From contig JACPOQ010000035.1 of the NCBI GenBank assembly GCA_016191435.1, positions 1-64,000 on the forward strand: a stretch of 64,000 bases of DNA, written 5' to 3'. Shown here in pieces: positions 8,019-17,176 of the stretch (position 1 is the first letter of the stretch; the number at the start of each line of letters is the position of its first letter). The notes beneath the pieces were generated by a model. It was not told where the DNA came from and did no database searches. It was given only the letters and a program-made list of their open reading frames with translations. The translations under genes and the position numbers were made by a program. This DNA is from Chloroflexota bacterium. GTDB lineage: Bacteria > Chloroflexota > Dehalococcoidia > Tepidiformales > Tepidiformaceae.

Positions 8019-8938
8019 CGGCGGTGTTGGTGGCGGGCGGCGCCCACGAGGCGCTCGCGCATGCGGTCGCCGACGCCGGGGGCTTCGAGCTCATCGATGC
8101 TGCGCTGGAACAGCTCCCGGACGCCGAGCTCGTGGAGCTCCGGCACGAGGTGCGGGGCGCCGACCTCTACGTGATCCAGCCAACGCCCCCGCCACCAGAA
8201 GCCCATCTCTTCGAACTCATGCTCATCGCCGACGCTGCGCGTCGCGGCGGCGTGGCCCGCATCACGGGCGTTGTGCCGTACCTTGGCTACTCTCGCCAGG
8301 ACCGGCGCGCGGGGGGCAGGCGCACGGCCGTTGGTGCCCGCGTGGTCGCCGACATGCTCGCCACCCGCCTCGATCGGGTCGTGGCTGTGGACCTCCACAC
8401 CCCGGCGATCGAAGGCTTCTTCAGTTGCGCCGTCGAACACCTCGAAGCGTTCCCGGTGATCCTGGAGCGACTCCGTGGCACCACCGATGCCACCGTAGTA
8501 GCGCCCGACCTGGGCGCGGCCAAGCTCGCCGATCGCTACGCCAGCGCGCTGGGGCTGCCGTTCGCGGTCGTCCATAAGACCCGGACCAGCGGCACCGAGG
8601 TAGCGGCCGGACAGCTGACCGGCAGCGTTGCCGGCCGGATCCCCGTGATCGTCGACGACATGATCACGACTGGCGCGACGGTCGCCGCCGCACTGCGGGC
8701 CGTGCTTGCCGCCGGGGCTCGGCCCGGGGCCATCGTCGCTGCGACCCACGGCCTGTTTGCGCCGGGCGCACTCGACCTGCTCTCCTCATTGCCCGTCCAG
8801 AGGCTACTCGTGACGGATAGCGTCCCCCCTCCGCCCCATCCCCAGGTCGAGCTCGTGTCCCTTGCCCGGACGCTCGCCCAGGCAATCGAGCGGCTGCACG
8901 ACGCACGGTCGCTTGAAGGGCTGCGGGCGCAGACCTGA
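8015..8938 (+). CDS. prs: ribose-phosphate pyrophosphokinase (PRPP synthetase)
   Basis: A 307-residue enzyme making PRPP from ribose 5-phosphate and ATP. The family blocks are all present: PYLGYSRQDRR (ATP loop), VDLHTPAIEGFF (metal/ribose site), APDLGAAKLADRYA, a KTRTSGTEV catalytic flexible-loop region and the PRPP loop VIVDDMITTGAT. It starts at GTG 8015 and overlaps the stop of a 14-codon ORF. It differs from housekeeping Prs in details (for example APDLGAAK instead of the common PDxGGV), like the divergent copies that accompany phosphoribosyltransferases in stress clusters. It lies directly after the PRTase-hydrolase fusion. Confidence 0.88.
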   Translation: MTAVLVAGGAHEALAHAVADAGGFELIDAALEQLPDAELVELRHEVRGADLYVIQPTPPPPEAHLFELMLIADAARRGGVARITGVVPYLGYSRQDRRAGGRRTAVGARVVADMLATRLDRVVAVDLHTPAIEGFFSCAVEHLEAFPVILERLRGTTDATVVAPDLGAAKLADRYASALGLPFAVVHKTRTSGTEVAAGQLTGSVAGRIPVIVDDMITTGATVAAALRAVLAAGARPGAIVAATHGLFAPGALDLLSSLPVQRLLVTDSVPPPPHPQVELVSLARTLAQAIERLHDARSLEGLRAQT

Positions 8939-8960
8939 CCTGGATGCCGCGCGGGCCGGG

Positions 8961-9762
8961 TCAGCGGCCGGGGGCAACGCCGAGGCGCTGTTCGGCCTCC
9001 CCGACGGCCGTGCGTGTGCGGGTCTTCGCCGCGTTCCTGGTCGAGTGTGGCATCGACTCAATCTCGGTGAACCCGGACGAAGGGATCTCGCACATCAGAT
9101 AAAGCTTGAGGCCTTCACGCCCGCGTTCGAGGCCGTCGCGCGCCAGCTCCGCCAGCACCCGGTCCGCCTCCGTCACCGTCCGGCAGAACGGGATCATCAC
9201 GATCACATTGCGGAACCCCATCTCCTCGCTTCGCATCGAGCGCGAAAGCCTCGCGGTACCGCTCGTGGTAGTACCGGGAGACGCCGCATAGCCCCAGCAT
9301 CGGGTTCTCTTCCCGGGGCTCGAACCATCGGCCGCCAAGCAGGCCCGCATATTCGTTGGTCTTGAAGTCGCTGGTGCGGACGACCACAGGCCGCGAGGCT
9401 GGCCGGCGGCGAGCCGCGCGATGCCGCGTGGCAGGCGCTCGACGAAATACTCGGCGGGCCCGAAATATCCCCGCGTGAGCCTTTCCAGCTGGCGGCGCTC
9501 TGCCAAGCCCGCCAGTAGGCTCATCCTTCGCCCACTCAATGTCGAGCGGCCGCCCGTAGTGCGCCTCAAGACCGATGGCGATGCGCGCCAGGCGTATAGC
9601 CTCTTGCTCGCTGATCGCGGGCTGCGCGCGCTCCTGCCAGCCCGTGCGGACCACGCGCGTCCGGCCGGGCCGATCGGCAGCGACGACCTTCCGCAGGTTC
9701 CTCCCGGGGGTGAATGCGATCACCGGACTGCCCGGATCCCTGTTCATGAGCTTACGGGGCAC
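8961..9762 (-). pseudogene. ppsA: phosphoenolpyruvate synthase (ppsA) remnant, multiply frameshifted
   Basis: Pieces of PEP synthase are readable in order but in alternating frames: [17 protein letters not shown] (phosphohistidine-side region), then in another frame [17 protein letters not shown], back to [19 protein letters not shown] and [16 protein letters not shown], and again shifted to [19 protein letters not shown] and LKLYLMCEIPS. The last match fades before the C-terminal catalytic block with the conserved Cys, and the N-terminal ATP-grasp part and the swivelling His domain are missing. PpsA normally exceeds 750 residues. At least three frame switches plus large deletions make this a dead gene. 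Confidence 0.8.
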
Positions 9763-9799
9763 AGGCTACGCGAACGGAGCGCAGTCGGCACGGCGCTAG

Positions 9800-10162
9800 C
9801 TAGCCGAGCGTCGATGAGCTGAACTGGTCAAGCGCTTCGAGCGCCTGGCTGGCGTACACGACGGCGGGCCCTCCCCCCATCAGCACGGCGACGTCCAGCG
9901 CCTCCACAACCTGCTCGCGCGTCGCGCCGGCCGCCAGCGCGTCGTGCACGTGATAGGCAATGCACCCATCGCAGTGGACGGCGACGGAGATCGCGAGGGC
10001 CATCAGCTCCTTGGTTACGGTACTCAGCGAACCGTCGAGCATGGTCGATTGGTGAAGCCGCGCAAATCCGCCCATCGGCCCGGGCGACGCTTGCGATAGC
10101 TCGGCTGCGAGGTGCTTCAGGTGTCTGTAACGGGCGGGATACGTCCCTTCCAGTGTGTCCAT
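9800..10162 (-). CDS. carboxymuconolactone decarboxylase / AhpD-like protein
   Basis: About 120 residues with an AhpD/CMD core: KELMALAISVAVHCDGC (redox CxxC with upstream Glu), HVHDALAAGATREQ, and a GGGPAVVYASQAL helix. Family members act as alkylhydroperoxidase-like thiol enzymes. The ATG at 10162 (MDTLEGTYP) was chosen because the longer open frame is not protein-like. It follows the ppsA wreck on the same strand and faces away from the acsA operon, with about 210 bases of shared upstream DNA. Confidence 0.8.
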   Translation of the reverse strand: MDTLEGTYPARYRHLKHLAAELSQASPGPMGGFARLHQSTMLDGSLSTVTKELMALAISVAVHCDGCIAYHVHDALAAGATREQVVEALDVAVLMGGGPAVVYASQALEALDQFSSSTLG

Positions 10163-10370
10163 GCACCGAGCATGCGCCCATCCGCGTGCCAAACCAATCG
10201 CCGGATGGGTGACAAACGCACGGACCATCGTCCGTCGTATATGGAAGCGCAAGCGTGACCGGATGGTACCGGCATCGACGGACGGATGACGGTGGTATTC
10301 AACGGCGCCGGCGAGCAAGGTAGTGGTGCCGGACGCTTACGGGCGCCGGCGTTCATCGCGGAGGTGCCCA

Positions 10371-12161
10371 ATGAGCGTGCCCGAAGCGACCAGCCACGGC
10401 TATGCCGGCGCGTTCCGCGTAATCCCAGCGCCTGCTTCATGGGATGTCACACCGAACCTGACTGATTACGGAGCGACGCGGGCGTCGTTTACCTGGGAGG
10501 CGGCCCGCGCCGGGCTCGAAGGTCTGCCGGGCGGCGGACTGAACATCGCTCACGAAGCGCTTGACCGGCATGTCGCGGCAGGCAGAGGCGCGCACGTGGC
10601 GATTCGCTGGCTAGCGCGCGCTGGCGACAGGCGCGATTTCACGTACGCCGAGCTGAGCGAGCAGGCGAACCGGTTCGCGAACGTGCTTGCGAACCTTGGG
10701 GTACAACGCGGCCAACGCGTGTTTAGCCTCGCCGGGCGCATCCCCGAGCTATACGTCGCGGCCCTCGGGACGTGGAAGTACGGCGCCGTGTTTTCGCCGC
10801 TCTTCTCCGCCTTCGGGCCTGAACCGATCAAGCAGCGGCTTGCAATCGGCGACGGGCGGGTGCTGGTCACGACGAGCGCGCTCTACGCGCGGAAGGTTGC
10901 GGGAATTCGCGCGGAGCTCGCCGGCCTCGCGCACGTCCTCGTGGTTGCTCGGGACGGCGAAGAGATCCCAGCAGGGACGCTGGGACTGGATGGCCTCCTT
11001 CGTGCGGCTTCGGACCGGTTCGCGACCGCGGCGACGATGCCCGCTGATGAAGCGACGATCCACTTCACGAGCGGTACGACTGGCAAGCCAAAAGGAGCGG
11101 TGCACGTCCACGAAGCCGTGGTTGCGCACCACATTACCGGCTCGTATGCCCTCGACCTGCGCCCGGATGACATCTTCTGGTGCACAGCGGATCCGGGGTG
11201 GGTGACCGGAACGTCCTACGGGATCATCTCCCCGCTGACGCATGGGCTCACCAGCATCGTCGACGAAGCGGAGTTCGATGCCGAACACTGGTACCAGGTG
11301 CTCGACCGCGAACGTGTGACAGTCTGGTACACGGCGCCGACGGCGATCCGCATGCTCATGCGGGCGGGGGCCGACCTCGCGCGAAGCTACAATCTTTCGA
11401 GTCTCCGGTTCGCCGGGAGCGTCGGCGAGCCCTTGAACCCCGAAGCCGTGGTCTGGGGCACGGAAGCGCTGGGGTTGCCGTTTCATGACAACTGGTGGCA
11501 GACCGAGACCGGTGGGATCGTGATCGCGAACTTCCGCGCGGTCGACATCCGACCCGGATCGATGGGACTGCCGTTGCCAGGCTTCGAAGTCGGCATCGTG
11601 GACCACCGGGAAGACGGCGGCGTGTCAGTGATCGATCGGCCGGACGTCGACGGTGAGCTCGCCATCCGTCCGGGATGGCCGTCGATGTTCCGGGGGTACC
11701 TGGGCGACGAAGAACGATACCGCAAGGCATTCGCGAACGGCTGGTACCTCACCGGAGATCTCGCGCGGCGCGACGGTGACGGCTACTACTGGTTCGTCGG
11801 CCGCGCGGACGATGTCATCAAGTCCTCCGGGCACCTCATCGGCCCATTCGAGGTGGAAAGCGCGCTCCTGGAACACGTGGCGGTCGCCGAGGCGGGCGTC
11901 ATTGGGAAACCGGACGCCATAGCTGGCAACATCGTGAAGGCGTTCGTTTCGCTCAAGCCCGGGTTCGAAGAGTCGGACGCGCTGCGCCGCGAGCTTCTAG
12001 GGCACGCAAGGCAGCGACTCGGCGCGGCGGTCGCACCCAAGGAGATCGCGTTCCTGCCCGCCCTTCCGAGGACGAGAAGTGGGAAGATCATGCGCCGTCT
12101 TCTGCGCGCCTGGGAGCTGGGCCTTCCCGAAGGGGACCTCTCGACACTGGAGTCAAGCTAA
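10371..12161 (+). CDS. acsA: acetate-CoA ligase (AMP-forming)
   Basis: A 596-residue acetyl-CoA synthetase. It has the adenylation motif [29 protein letters not shown], the WWQTETGG motif, [19 protein letters not shown] and the C-terminal acetylatable-lysine loop [11 protein letters not shown]. The last is the usual target of reversible lysine acetylation. The start at 10371 has GGAGG upstream. It is the first gene of a run whose stops and starts overlap (TAATG with the next gene), so acetate activation and 2-oxoacid oxidation to acetyl-CoA are made together. Confidence 0.9.
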   Translation: MSVPEATSHGYAGAFRVIPAPASWDVTPNLTDYGATRASFTWEAARAGLEGLPGGGLNIAHEALDRHVAAGRGAHVAIRWLARAGDRRDFTYAELSEQANRFANVLANLGVQRGQRVFSLAGRIPELYVAALGTWKYGAVFSPLFSAFGPEPIKQRLAIGDGRVLVTTSALYARKVAGIRAELAGLAHVLVVARDGEEIPAGTLGLDGLLRAASDRFATAATMPADEATIHFTSGTTGKPKGAVHVHEAVVAHHITGSYALDLRPDDIFWCTADPGWVTGTSYGIISPLTHGLTSIVDEAEFDAEHWYQVLDRERVTVWYTAPTAIRMLMRAGADLARSYNLSSLRFAGSVGEPLNPEAVVWGTEALGLPFHDNWWQTETGGIVIANFRAVDIRPGSMGLPLPGFEVGIVDHREDGGVSVIDRPDVDGELAIRPGWPSMFRGYLGDEERYRKAFANGWYLTGDLARRDGDGYYWFVGRADDVIKSSGHLIGPFEVESALLEHVAVAEAGVIGKPDAIAGNIVKAFVSLKPGFEESDALRRELLGHARQRLGAAVAPKEIAFLPALPRTRSGKIMRRLLRAWELGLPEGDLSTLESS

Positions 12162-13138
12162 TGCCGCGGCACACCGAAGATCACCGTCTGCACCTGCTTC
12201 GAGAGATGCTCCGCATCCGCCGCTTCGAAGAGAAGTCCGCCGAGCTCTACAGCGCCGGGAAGATCCGCGGGTTCCTCCACCTCTACATCGGCGAAGAAGC
12301 CGTAGCGGCGGGCGTCATGCAGAGTCTTGCTCCTGACGACACGGTCGTGGCGACCTACCGTGAACACGGCCACGCCATCGCCCGGGGTGTTGGGATGGGC
12401 CCGCTCATGGCAGAGATGTACGGCAAAGCGGAAGGGGCAAGCCGGGGCCGGGGTGGCTCCATGCACATCTTCGACGCAGCAACGCGCTTCGTTGGCGGTA
12501 ACGCGATCGTTGGCGGTGGGCTGCCGCTGGCTGTCGGCTACGCGCTCGCAGACCGCCTCCGGGGCGACGCGCGCGTAACCTGCTGTTTCTTCGGTGAGGG
12601 CGCGGTTGCCGAAGGTGAGTTCCACGAATCGATGAACCTGGCAGCCCTGTGGGGGCTCCCAGTCCTGTTCTGCTGTGAGAACAACCTCTACGCGATGGGT
12701 ACCGCGCTGCAGCGTTCGGAATCGGAGACGGACCTGGCGTTAAAGGCGTCTGCATACGGCATGCCGGCGTGGCACGTCGACGGCATGGACGTCGAGGCGG
12801 TCGAGGCAGCAGCGCAGCGGGCGGTGACCACGGTGCGAGGCGGGCCCGGCCCGGTCTTCCTGGAGATGAGGACCTACCGCTTCCGGCCGCACTCGATGTA
12901 CGACCCGGAGCTCTACCGTCCAAAGGAGGAGGTTGCAGCCTGGAAAGAGCGTGACCCGATCTCCACCGTGCAGGCGACACTGCGCGAGCAGGGCGCCCTG
13001 GACAACGTGGCGCTGGAAAAGCTCGAAGACGAGGTCGCACGGGAGGTCGAGGCCGCCGTGGCCTTCGCCGAAGCGGCGACGCTCGAATCCCTGGACGACC
13101 TCGCGCGGTTCGTCTACGCCGAGGGAGCCGCTGAATGA
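12161..13138 (+). CDS. pdhA: pyruvate/2-oxoacid dehydrogenase E1 component, alpha subunit
   Basis: A 325-residue thiamine-diphosphate enzyme subunit that decarboxylates a 2-oxoacid. The thiamine motif reads [13 protein letters not shown], ending in [25 protein letters not shown] is the phosphorylation-loop region of the E1 alpha family. Its ATG shares one base with the acsA stop. Pyruvate or acetoin are both possible substrates; the link to acsA and the E2 favours acetyl-CoA production. Confidence 0.88.
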   Translation: MPRHTEDHRLHLLREMLRIRRFEEKSAELYSAGKIRGFLHLYIGEEAVAAGVMQSLAPDDTVVATYREHGHAIARGVGMGPLMAEMYGKAEGASRGRGGSMHIFDAATRFVGGNAIVGGGLPLAVGYALADRLRGDARVTCCFFGEGAVAEGEFHESMNLAALWGLPVLFCCENNLYAMGTALQRSESETDLALKASAYGMPAWHVDGMDVEAVEAAAQRAVTTVRGGPGPVFLEMRTYRFRPHSMYDPELYRPKEEVAAWKERDPISTVQATLREQGALDNVALEKLEDEVAREVEAAVAFAEAATLESLDDLARFVYAEGAAE

Positions 13139-14127
13139 CCACCGGCGTTCGCACCAGCTATCGGGAGGCGATCCGCAGCGCGTTGCGCGAAGCTCTTCAA
13201 CGCGATCCGCGCGTCTTCGTCATGGGCGAAGATGTGGGCCGGTACGGCGGATGCTACGCGGTCACCAAGGGACTGCTCGAGGAGTTCGGCCCGGAGCGAG
13301 TCCGGGACACACCGCTCTCGGAATCGACGTTTGTGGGTGCCGGGATCGGCGCGGCGATGAACGGGATGCGTCCGATTGTCGAGATCATGACGTGCAACTT
13401 CAGCCTGCTCGCCCTCGACCAGATCATGAACAACGCGGCCACCGTTTCCCATATGTCAGGCGGCCAGTTCAGTGTTCCGCTCGTCATTCGCATGGCAACG
13501 GGAGCCGGGAGGCAAGTCGCCGCGCAGCACTCCCACAGTCTCGAAGGCTGGTTCGCGCACGTCCCCGGGCTGAAGGTGGTGACCCCGGCCACCCTTGAGG
13601 ACGCGCGGGGGATGCTCTGGACAGCCCTCGAGGACCCGAACCCCGTGCTCATCTTCGAGCACGCGCTCCTGTACAACGCCGAGGGAGAACTCCCGGCAGA
13701 TGCCGGGCCGGTGGACATCGACACGGCGCGGGTGCGGCGAGAGGGCAGGGACGTCTCCATCGTCACGTATGGCGGGTCGCTCCCAAAGGCGCTCGCCGCA
13801 GCCGAGGAGCTGGCGCAGGCCGGCGTGCAAGCCGAGGTAGTCGACCTGCGGACGCTCCGGCCACTCGACACCGGGACGATCGTTGCTTCAGTGACAAAGA
13901 CGCACCGCGCGGTCATCGTTGACGAGGGCTGGCGCAGCGGCAGCATCTCGGCGGAAGTGACGGCACGGCTCGTCGAGCACTGCTTCTACGAGCTCGATGC
14001 TCCGGTGCGCCGCGTCTGCTCCGCTGAGGTGCCAACTCCGTATGCTAAGCACATGGAAGACGCAGCGCTGCCGCAGGTGGCGGACATCGTGGCGGCCACG
14101 CAGGACGCGGTGAGCACGGTTGCCTGA
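13135..14127 (+). CDS. pdhB: pyruvate/2-oxoacid dehydrogenase E1 component, beta subunit
   Basis: A 330-residue transketolase-type beta subunit: [34 protein letters not shown], and a C-terminal swivel domain ([14 protein letters not shown]-like, here [12 protein letters not shown]). The glutamate of GEDVG activates thiamine diphosphate in this family. The start overlaps the alpha gene by 4 bases (ATGA), giving 1:1 coupled synthesis of the E1 heterotetramer. Confidence 0.88.
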   Translation: MTTGVRTSYREAIRSALREALQRDPRVFVMGEDVGRYGGCYAVTKGLLEEFGPERVRDTPLSESTFVGAGIGAAMNGMRPIVEIMTCNFSLLALDQIMNNAATVSHMSGGQFSVPLVIRMATGAGRQVAAQHSHSLEGWFAHVPGLKVVTPATLEDARGMLWTALEDPNPVLIFEHALLYNAEGELPADAGPVDIDTARVRREGRDVSIVTYGGSLPKALAAAEELAQAGVQAEVVDLRTLRPLDTGTIVASVTKTHRAVIVDEGWRSGSISAEVTARLVEHCFYELDAPVRRVCSAEVPTPYAKHMEDAALPQVADIVAATQDAVSTVA

Positions 14128-15445
14128 GTTCCGGATGCCAACCCTCGGAGCGGACATGGACGCCGGCACACTTGTCGAGTGGCTTGTGCACCCCGGGGCA
14201 ACCGTGCACCGTGGCGACATCGTGGCCCGCGTCGAGACGGACAAGGCCGACGTCGAGGTCGAGATCTTCGAGTCCGGCGTTATCGACCGTCTCCTCGTAC
14301 AAGAGGGCGAGAAGGTTCCCGTCGGCACCCTCCTGGCGACGCTGAAGCCGCTCGGCTCCGAGGAGGCGGTGACCGCCGCAGCCGCCGCCGCTATCCCGCC
14401 GCCCGCGATCCCCAAGGTGCCGATCGAGCCGCCGGGGGCGCCGGAGCCCGGCACACTCCAACATGCTACGCGCGCGGCAGAACGTCTTGCGCGCGAACGA
14501 GGCGTTGACCTGTCGCGGATAATCGCCAAAGCTGGCCGCCGGATAACGGTCGCGGATGTGGAGCAGGCGATCCGGCCCGGCCAGCCGTTGCCGGCTCCAG
14601 TCAAGGCATCGCCGAGGGCTAGGCGGCTAGCCCGCCAACTCGGGGTCGTGCTGCACACACTTGCAGGCACGGGCCCGGGCGGGGCGGTGACGGCGGCCGA
14701 CGTCGAGCGCACTGCCGTGCCGACGAGTGCGGCGCAGCCCGCGGTCGCGCCGCCAGCGGGCCTGAGATCTCGCGCCGATCGGGTGGTGGCGAGGCAGCGG
14801 GCGACCGCTACGGCGATGGCGCGCTCGAAGCGCGAAATCCCGCACTACTACCTCGGGGCCGCGGTCGACCTCTCGACGGCGCTGGCCTGGCTCGAACGGG
14901 AGAACCTTACGCGACCTGTGGCGGAACGGGTCCTGCCAGCGGCCCTCCTGCTCAAGGCTGCCGCACTCGCCTGCCACGACGTGCCTGAGATGAACGGGCA
15001 TTGGGCCGATGGGCGTTTCCAGGGTTCCGACGCGGTCCACCTCGGCGTTGCTATCTCGCTCCGTGAAGGCGGGCTGGTGGCTCCCGCGATCCATGACGCT
15101 GACATGCTGCGCATTGACGAATTGATGGCAGCGCTGCGAGACCTCGTGAAGCGCGCCAGGGCCGGAAGTCTTCGCAGCTCGGAGATGACGGACCCCACGA
15201 TCACCGTCACCAACCTGGGGGAGCAGGGCGCAGACACGGTATTCCCCGTCATCTTCCCGCCGCAGGTGGCCATCGTTGGGTTCGGCCGGGTGAGCGAACG
15301 GCCGTGGGCGGTGAACGGGATGCTTGGCGTGAGACCGATCGTTTCGTGCAGCTTGGCCGCCGACCACCGCGTGACCGACGGACACGCCGGCAGCCGCTTC
15401 CTTACGGCGATCGAACGCATCCTCCAGGACCCGGCGACCCTATGA
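14120..15445 (+). CDS. pdhC: dihydrolipoamide acetyltransferase (E2) with two binding-domain repeats
   Basis: 441 residues. A lipoyl domain ([11 protein letters not shown]; lipoyl lysine K42 in ETDKAD) is followed by two E1/E3-binding-like segments, about 113-153 ([14 protein letters not shown] to TVADVEQA) and 162-198 ([13 protein letters not shown] to [10 protein letters not shown]). The catalytic domain comes last, with the acyltransferase motif DHRVTDG near 415. Most E2 proteins have one binding domain, so the doubled segment is unusual. The start is TTG 14120, overlapping the E1 beta stop; ATG 14135 would remove the first five residues. No E3 (lipoamide dehydrogenase) gene is attached; the nearest related flavoprotein is MerA on the other strand. 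Confidence 0.88.
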   Translation: MPEFRMPTLGADMDAGTLVEWLVHPGATVHRGDIVARVETDKADVEVEIFESGVIDRLLVQEGEKVPVGTLLATLKPLGSEEAVTAAAAAAIPPPAIPKVPIEPPGAPEPGTLQHATRAAERLARERGVDLSRIIAKAGRRITVADVEQAIRPGQPLPAPVKASPRARRLARQLGVVLHTLAGTGPGGAVTAADVERTAVPTSAAQPAVAPPAGLRSRADRVVARQRATATAMARSKREIPHYYLGAAVDLSTALAWLERENLTRPVAERVLPAALLLKAAALACHDVPEMNGHWADGRFQGSDAVHLGVAISLREGGLVAPAIHDADMLRIDELMAALRDLVKRARAGSLRSSEMTDPTITVTNLGEQGADTVFPVIFPPQVAIVGFGRVSERPWAVNGMLGVRPIVSCSLAADHRVTDGHAGSRFLTAIERILQDPATL

Positions 15446-15690
15446 CGTCCGACGAACTGAGGGCCGCCGTGCTCGCCTCCCTCGGCGACATCGCGCCCGA
15501 GGCGGACCTGGCCGGGCTCGCGGACGATGATGACTTGCGCGACGAACTCGACCTCGACTCGATGGACTTCCTGAACTTCATCATCGGGATCCACGAGCGC
15601 ACGGGAATCGATGTCCCGGAGCGCGACTACTCCCGGCTCGGCACCGTCGGCGCGGCGCTTGCCTATCTCGCGGCGCACGCTGCGGGGTGA
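15442..15690 (+). CDS. acyl carrier protein
   Basis: An 82-residue acidic helical protein with the phosphopantetheine site DLDSMDF (Ser40), long enough for a complete ACP. The start overlaps the E2 stop by 4 bases (ATGA). ACP at the end of a 2-oxoacid dehydrogenase operon suggests that its acetyl or acyl product is handed to a carrier, perhaps for a branched or short primer. No acyltransferase or ketosynthase is nearby, so its partner is unknown. Confidence 0.85.
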   Translation: MTSDELRAAVLASLGDIAPEADLAGLADDDDLRDELDLDSMDFLNFIIGIHERTGIDVPERDYSRLGTVGAALAYLAAHAAG

Positions 15691-15732
15691 AGCCGGCCCG
15701 GTGCGCACCTTCGGATAGCGGTGCCGTGAGGC

Positions 15733-16311
15733 TCAGAACTGCGACCACGCCCAGTACTTGCCCAGTGGCAACCGCATGAAGACAACGTCATGAGGGTGGC
15801 CGTCCGGGTCGCGGGCGAGCGCCTCGACACGGCCCGCATGGACCGCGCCGAGGAAGGAAGCGGCCTGCAATGCTTCATCCTGGATGTCGGCGACCGTCTC
15901 GAAGATGACCTCTTCCAGCTCGGCGTCCCAGGCGATATCGACGAGGTCTCGCATCATCAGGACGCCCAGTCCCTTGCCGCGGTATTCGGGGTCGATCACC
16001 GGCCGGATCTCCGCGGCATGGCGGCGTGACCCGCCCCGCTGGCGCAGCAGCACGACATCCGCGACGACGCGGCCGTTCGCGGTTGCGAGCAGCGGCAGGG
16101 CGCGGTCGTAGTCGAGGTGTTCGGCCCACGAGCGCAGGACATCTGGGTCGGTGACGTCCTCCTTCAGGTAGAACCGTTCGCTTTCAGGGACGCGCTGGAA
16201 GAGCGCGTGCAGCCCGTCGGCATCATCCCGCATCATTGGGCGCAACTCGACCGTGCTTCCGTCTCGAAGCTCCGTTGTGCGGGGGTATCGCTTGATTTCG
16301 TAAACCGCCAT
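15733..16311 (-). CDS. GNAT family acetyltransferase
   Basis: 192 residues with the GNAT fold: an N-terminal TVELRPMMRDDADGLHALF, the acetyl-CoA loop (YRGKGLGVLMMRDL, an R/Q-x2-G-x-G/A type motif) and a C-terminal FLGAVHAGRVEALARDP. The substrate is unknown. Two adjacent ATGs (16314, 16311) follow GGAGGTGAC; the second has the better spacing. It converges on the pdh-acp operon, 43 bases from its end. Confidence 0.82.
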   Translation of the reverse strand: MAVYEIKRYPRTTELRDGSTVELRPMMRDDADGLHALFQRVPESERFYLKEDVTDPDVLRSWAEHLDYDRALPLLATANGRVVADVVLLRQRGGSRRHAAEIRPVIDPEYRGKGLGVLMMRDLVDIAWDAELEEVIFETVADIQDEALQAASFLGAVHAGRVEALARDPDGHPHDVVFMRLPLGKYWAWSQF

Positions 16312-16674
16312 CATGTCACCTCCGCGACGGGCCAGTCATGGTGGCCGCGCTCTCGGTAGCGATGCGCTCGTCCCTCAACTGTTGGAATCAGATTCTCCAC
16401 GACGTGGAGTTCCGCAATGAGCTGGTTTCGGTACGCGACGAGCACGGACATGCATGGCCCACCCCGCGCTTCGCCCTGGTCGACACTCGCTTCCTCAAGT
16501 TGGCGGCCACCGATAGCCTCCTGCGCCCTGTTGACCGTAGGGTAGTTCATGCTGGGGACGCCACGGGAGGACTGGACGGCCACGAAAAGGGAGCCCAGCC
16601 GGGCCTGCTGCGAAGCAGCGGCGGAGGCGCTGGACCAGCGATCGCGCGCGGCCCAGCGGCCGGTGCATACCTGT
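16312..16674. other. region of decayed sequence downstream of the MerB remnant
   Basis: About 360 bases between the GNAT gene and the MerB-like stump. Frames on both strands stay open only because of the base composition. The minus-strand frame contains a stretch (SVLVAYRNQLIAELHVVENL) that looks protein-like, but I cannot assign it. It may be the displaced 3' part of the broken lyase gene. Confidence 0.35.
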
Positions 16675-17040
16675 CTATGTCCTCCGGCCGAGTTGGCCTC
16701 CCCGCCGGGCCGCTGATTCGATGAGGCTGGGGCTCCGAACTGTCGCAGGGACAAGCTGGCGCAAACCGCGAGCCAGCCGCATGATCGCCAGCAGCAGGGT
16801 GTCGAGGACGCAGTGGGTAGACCTCGTCGCCCCGTCGATCGTGATCTCGTGCTGCGAGTGGTTGGCGCAACACAGGTCAGACGAATCGCAGCAGAGCCGG
16901 GATGCGTCCACGACGCTGCGGTGTCTGCCAGGCGCGGCAACATACTCGCCCAGCGTCATCGGCGGCTGCGAAAGCCCCTGGGCTGCCTGGAGCCTCTCGG
17001 CGAGCACGGCTGGTAGAGAGATGCTTGAGTAGCGATTCAC
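16675..17040 (-). pseudogene. alkylmercury lyase (MerB)-like, broken
   Basis: A GTG at 17040 with GGGAGG upstream opens a frame reading NRYSSISLPAVLAERL, MTLGEYVAAPGR, a cysteine-rich patch (RLCCDSS, LCCAN), and then TRSTHCVLDTLLL. The last phrase recalls the active-site Cys-Asp region of organomercurial lyases. After about 16764 the resemblance ends. A full lyase has about 200 residues, so the catalytic C-terminal half with its second cysteine is lost. It sits directly behind merA, which supports the reading. Similarity is from memory and moderate. Confidence 0.45.
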
Positions 17041-17176
17041 TTCCTGGCCTCCCTCAGTGACGGGGGTTGAGCCGGCTCGCCGCGATCGACCGCGCAGGCC
17101 GCGCCGCAGCGGCCAGCCTGCCGCGAGGACGGCGAGCGAGAGGAAACGCGGCGATCTGCTCAATTCAGATCCTTCG

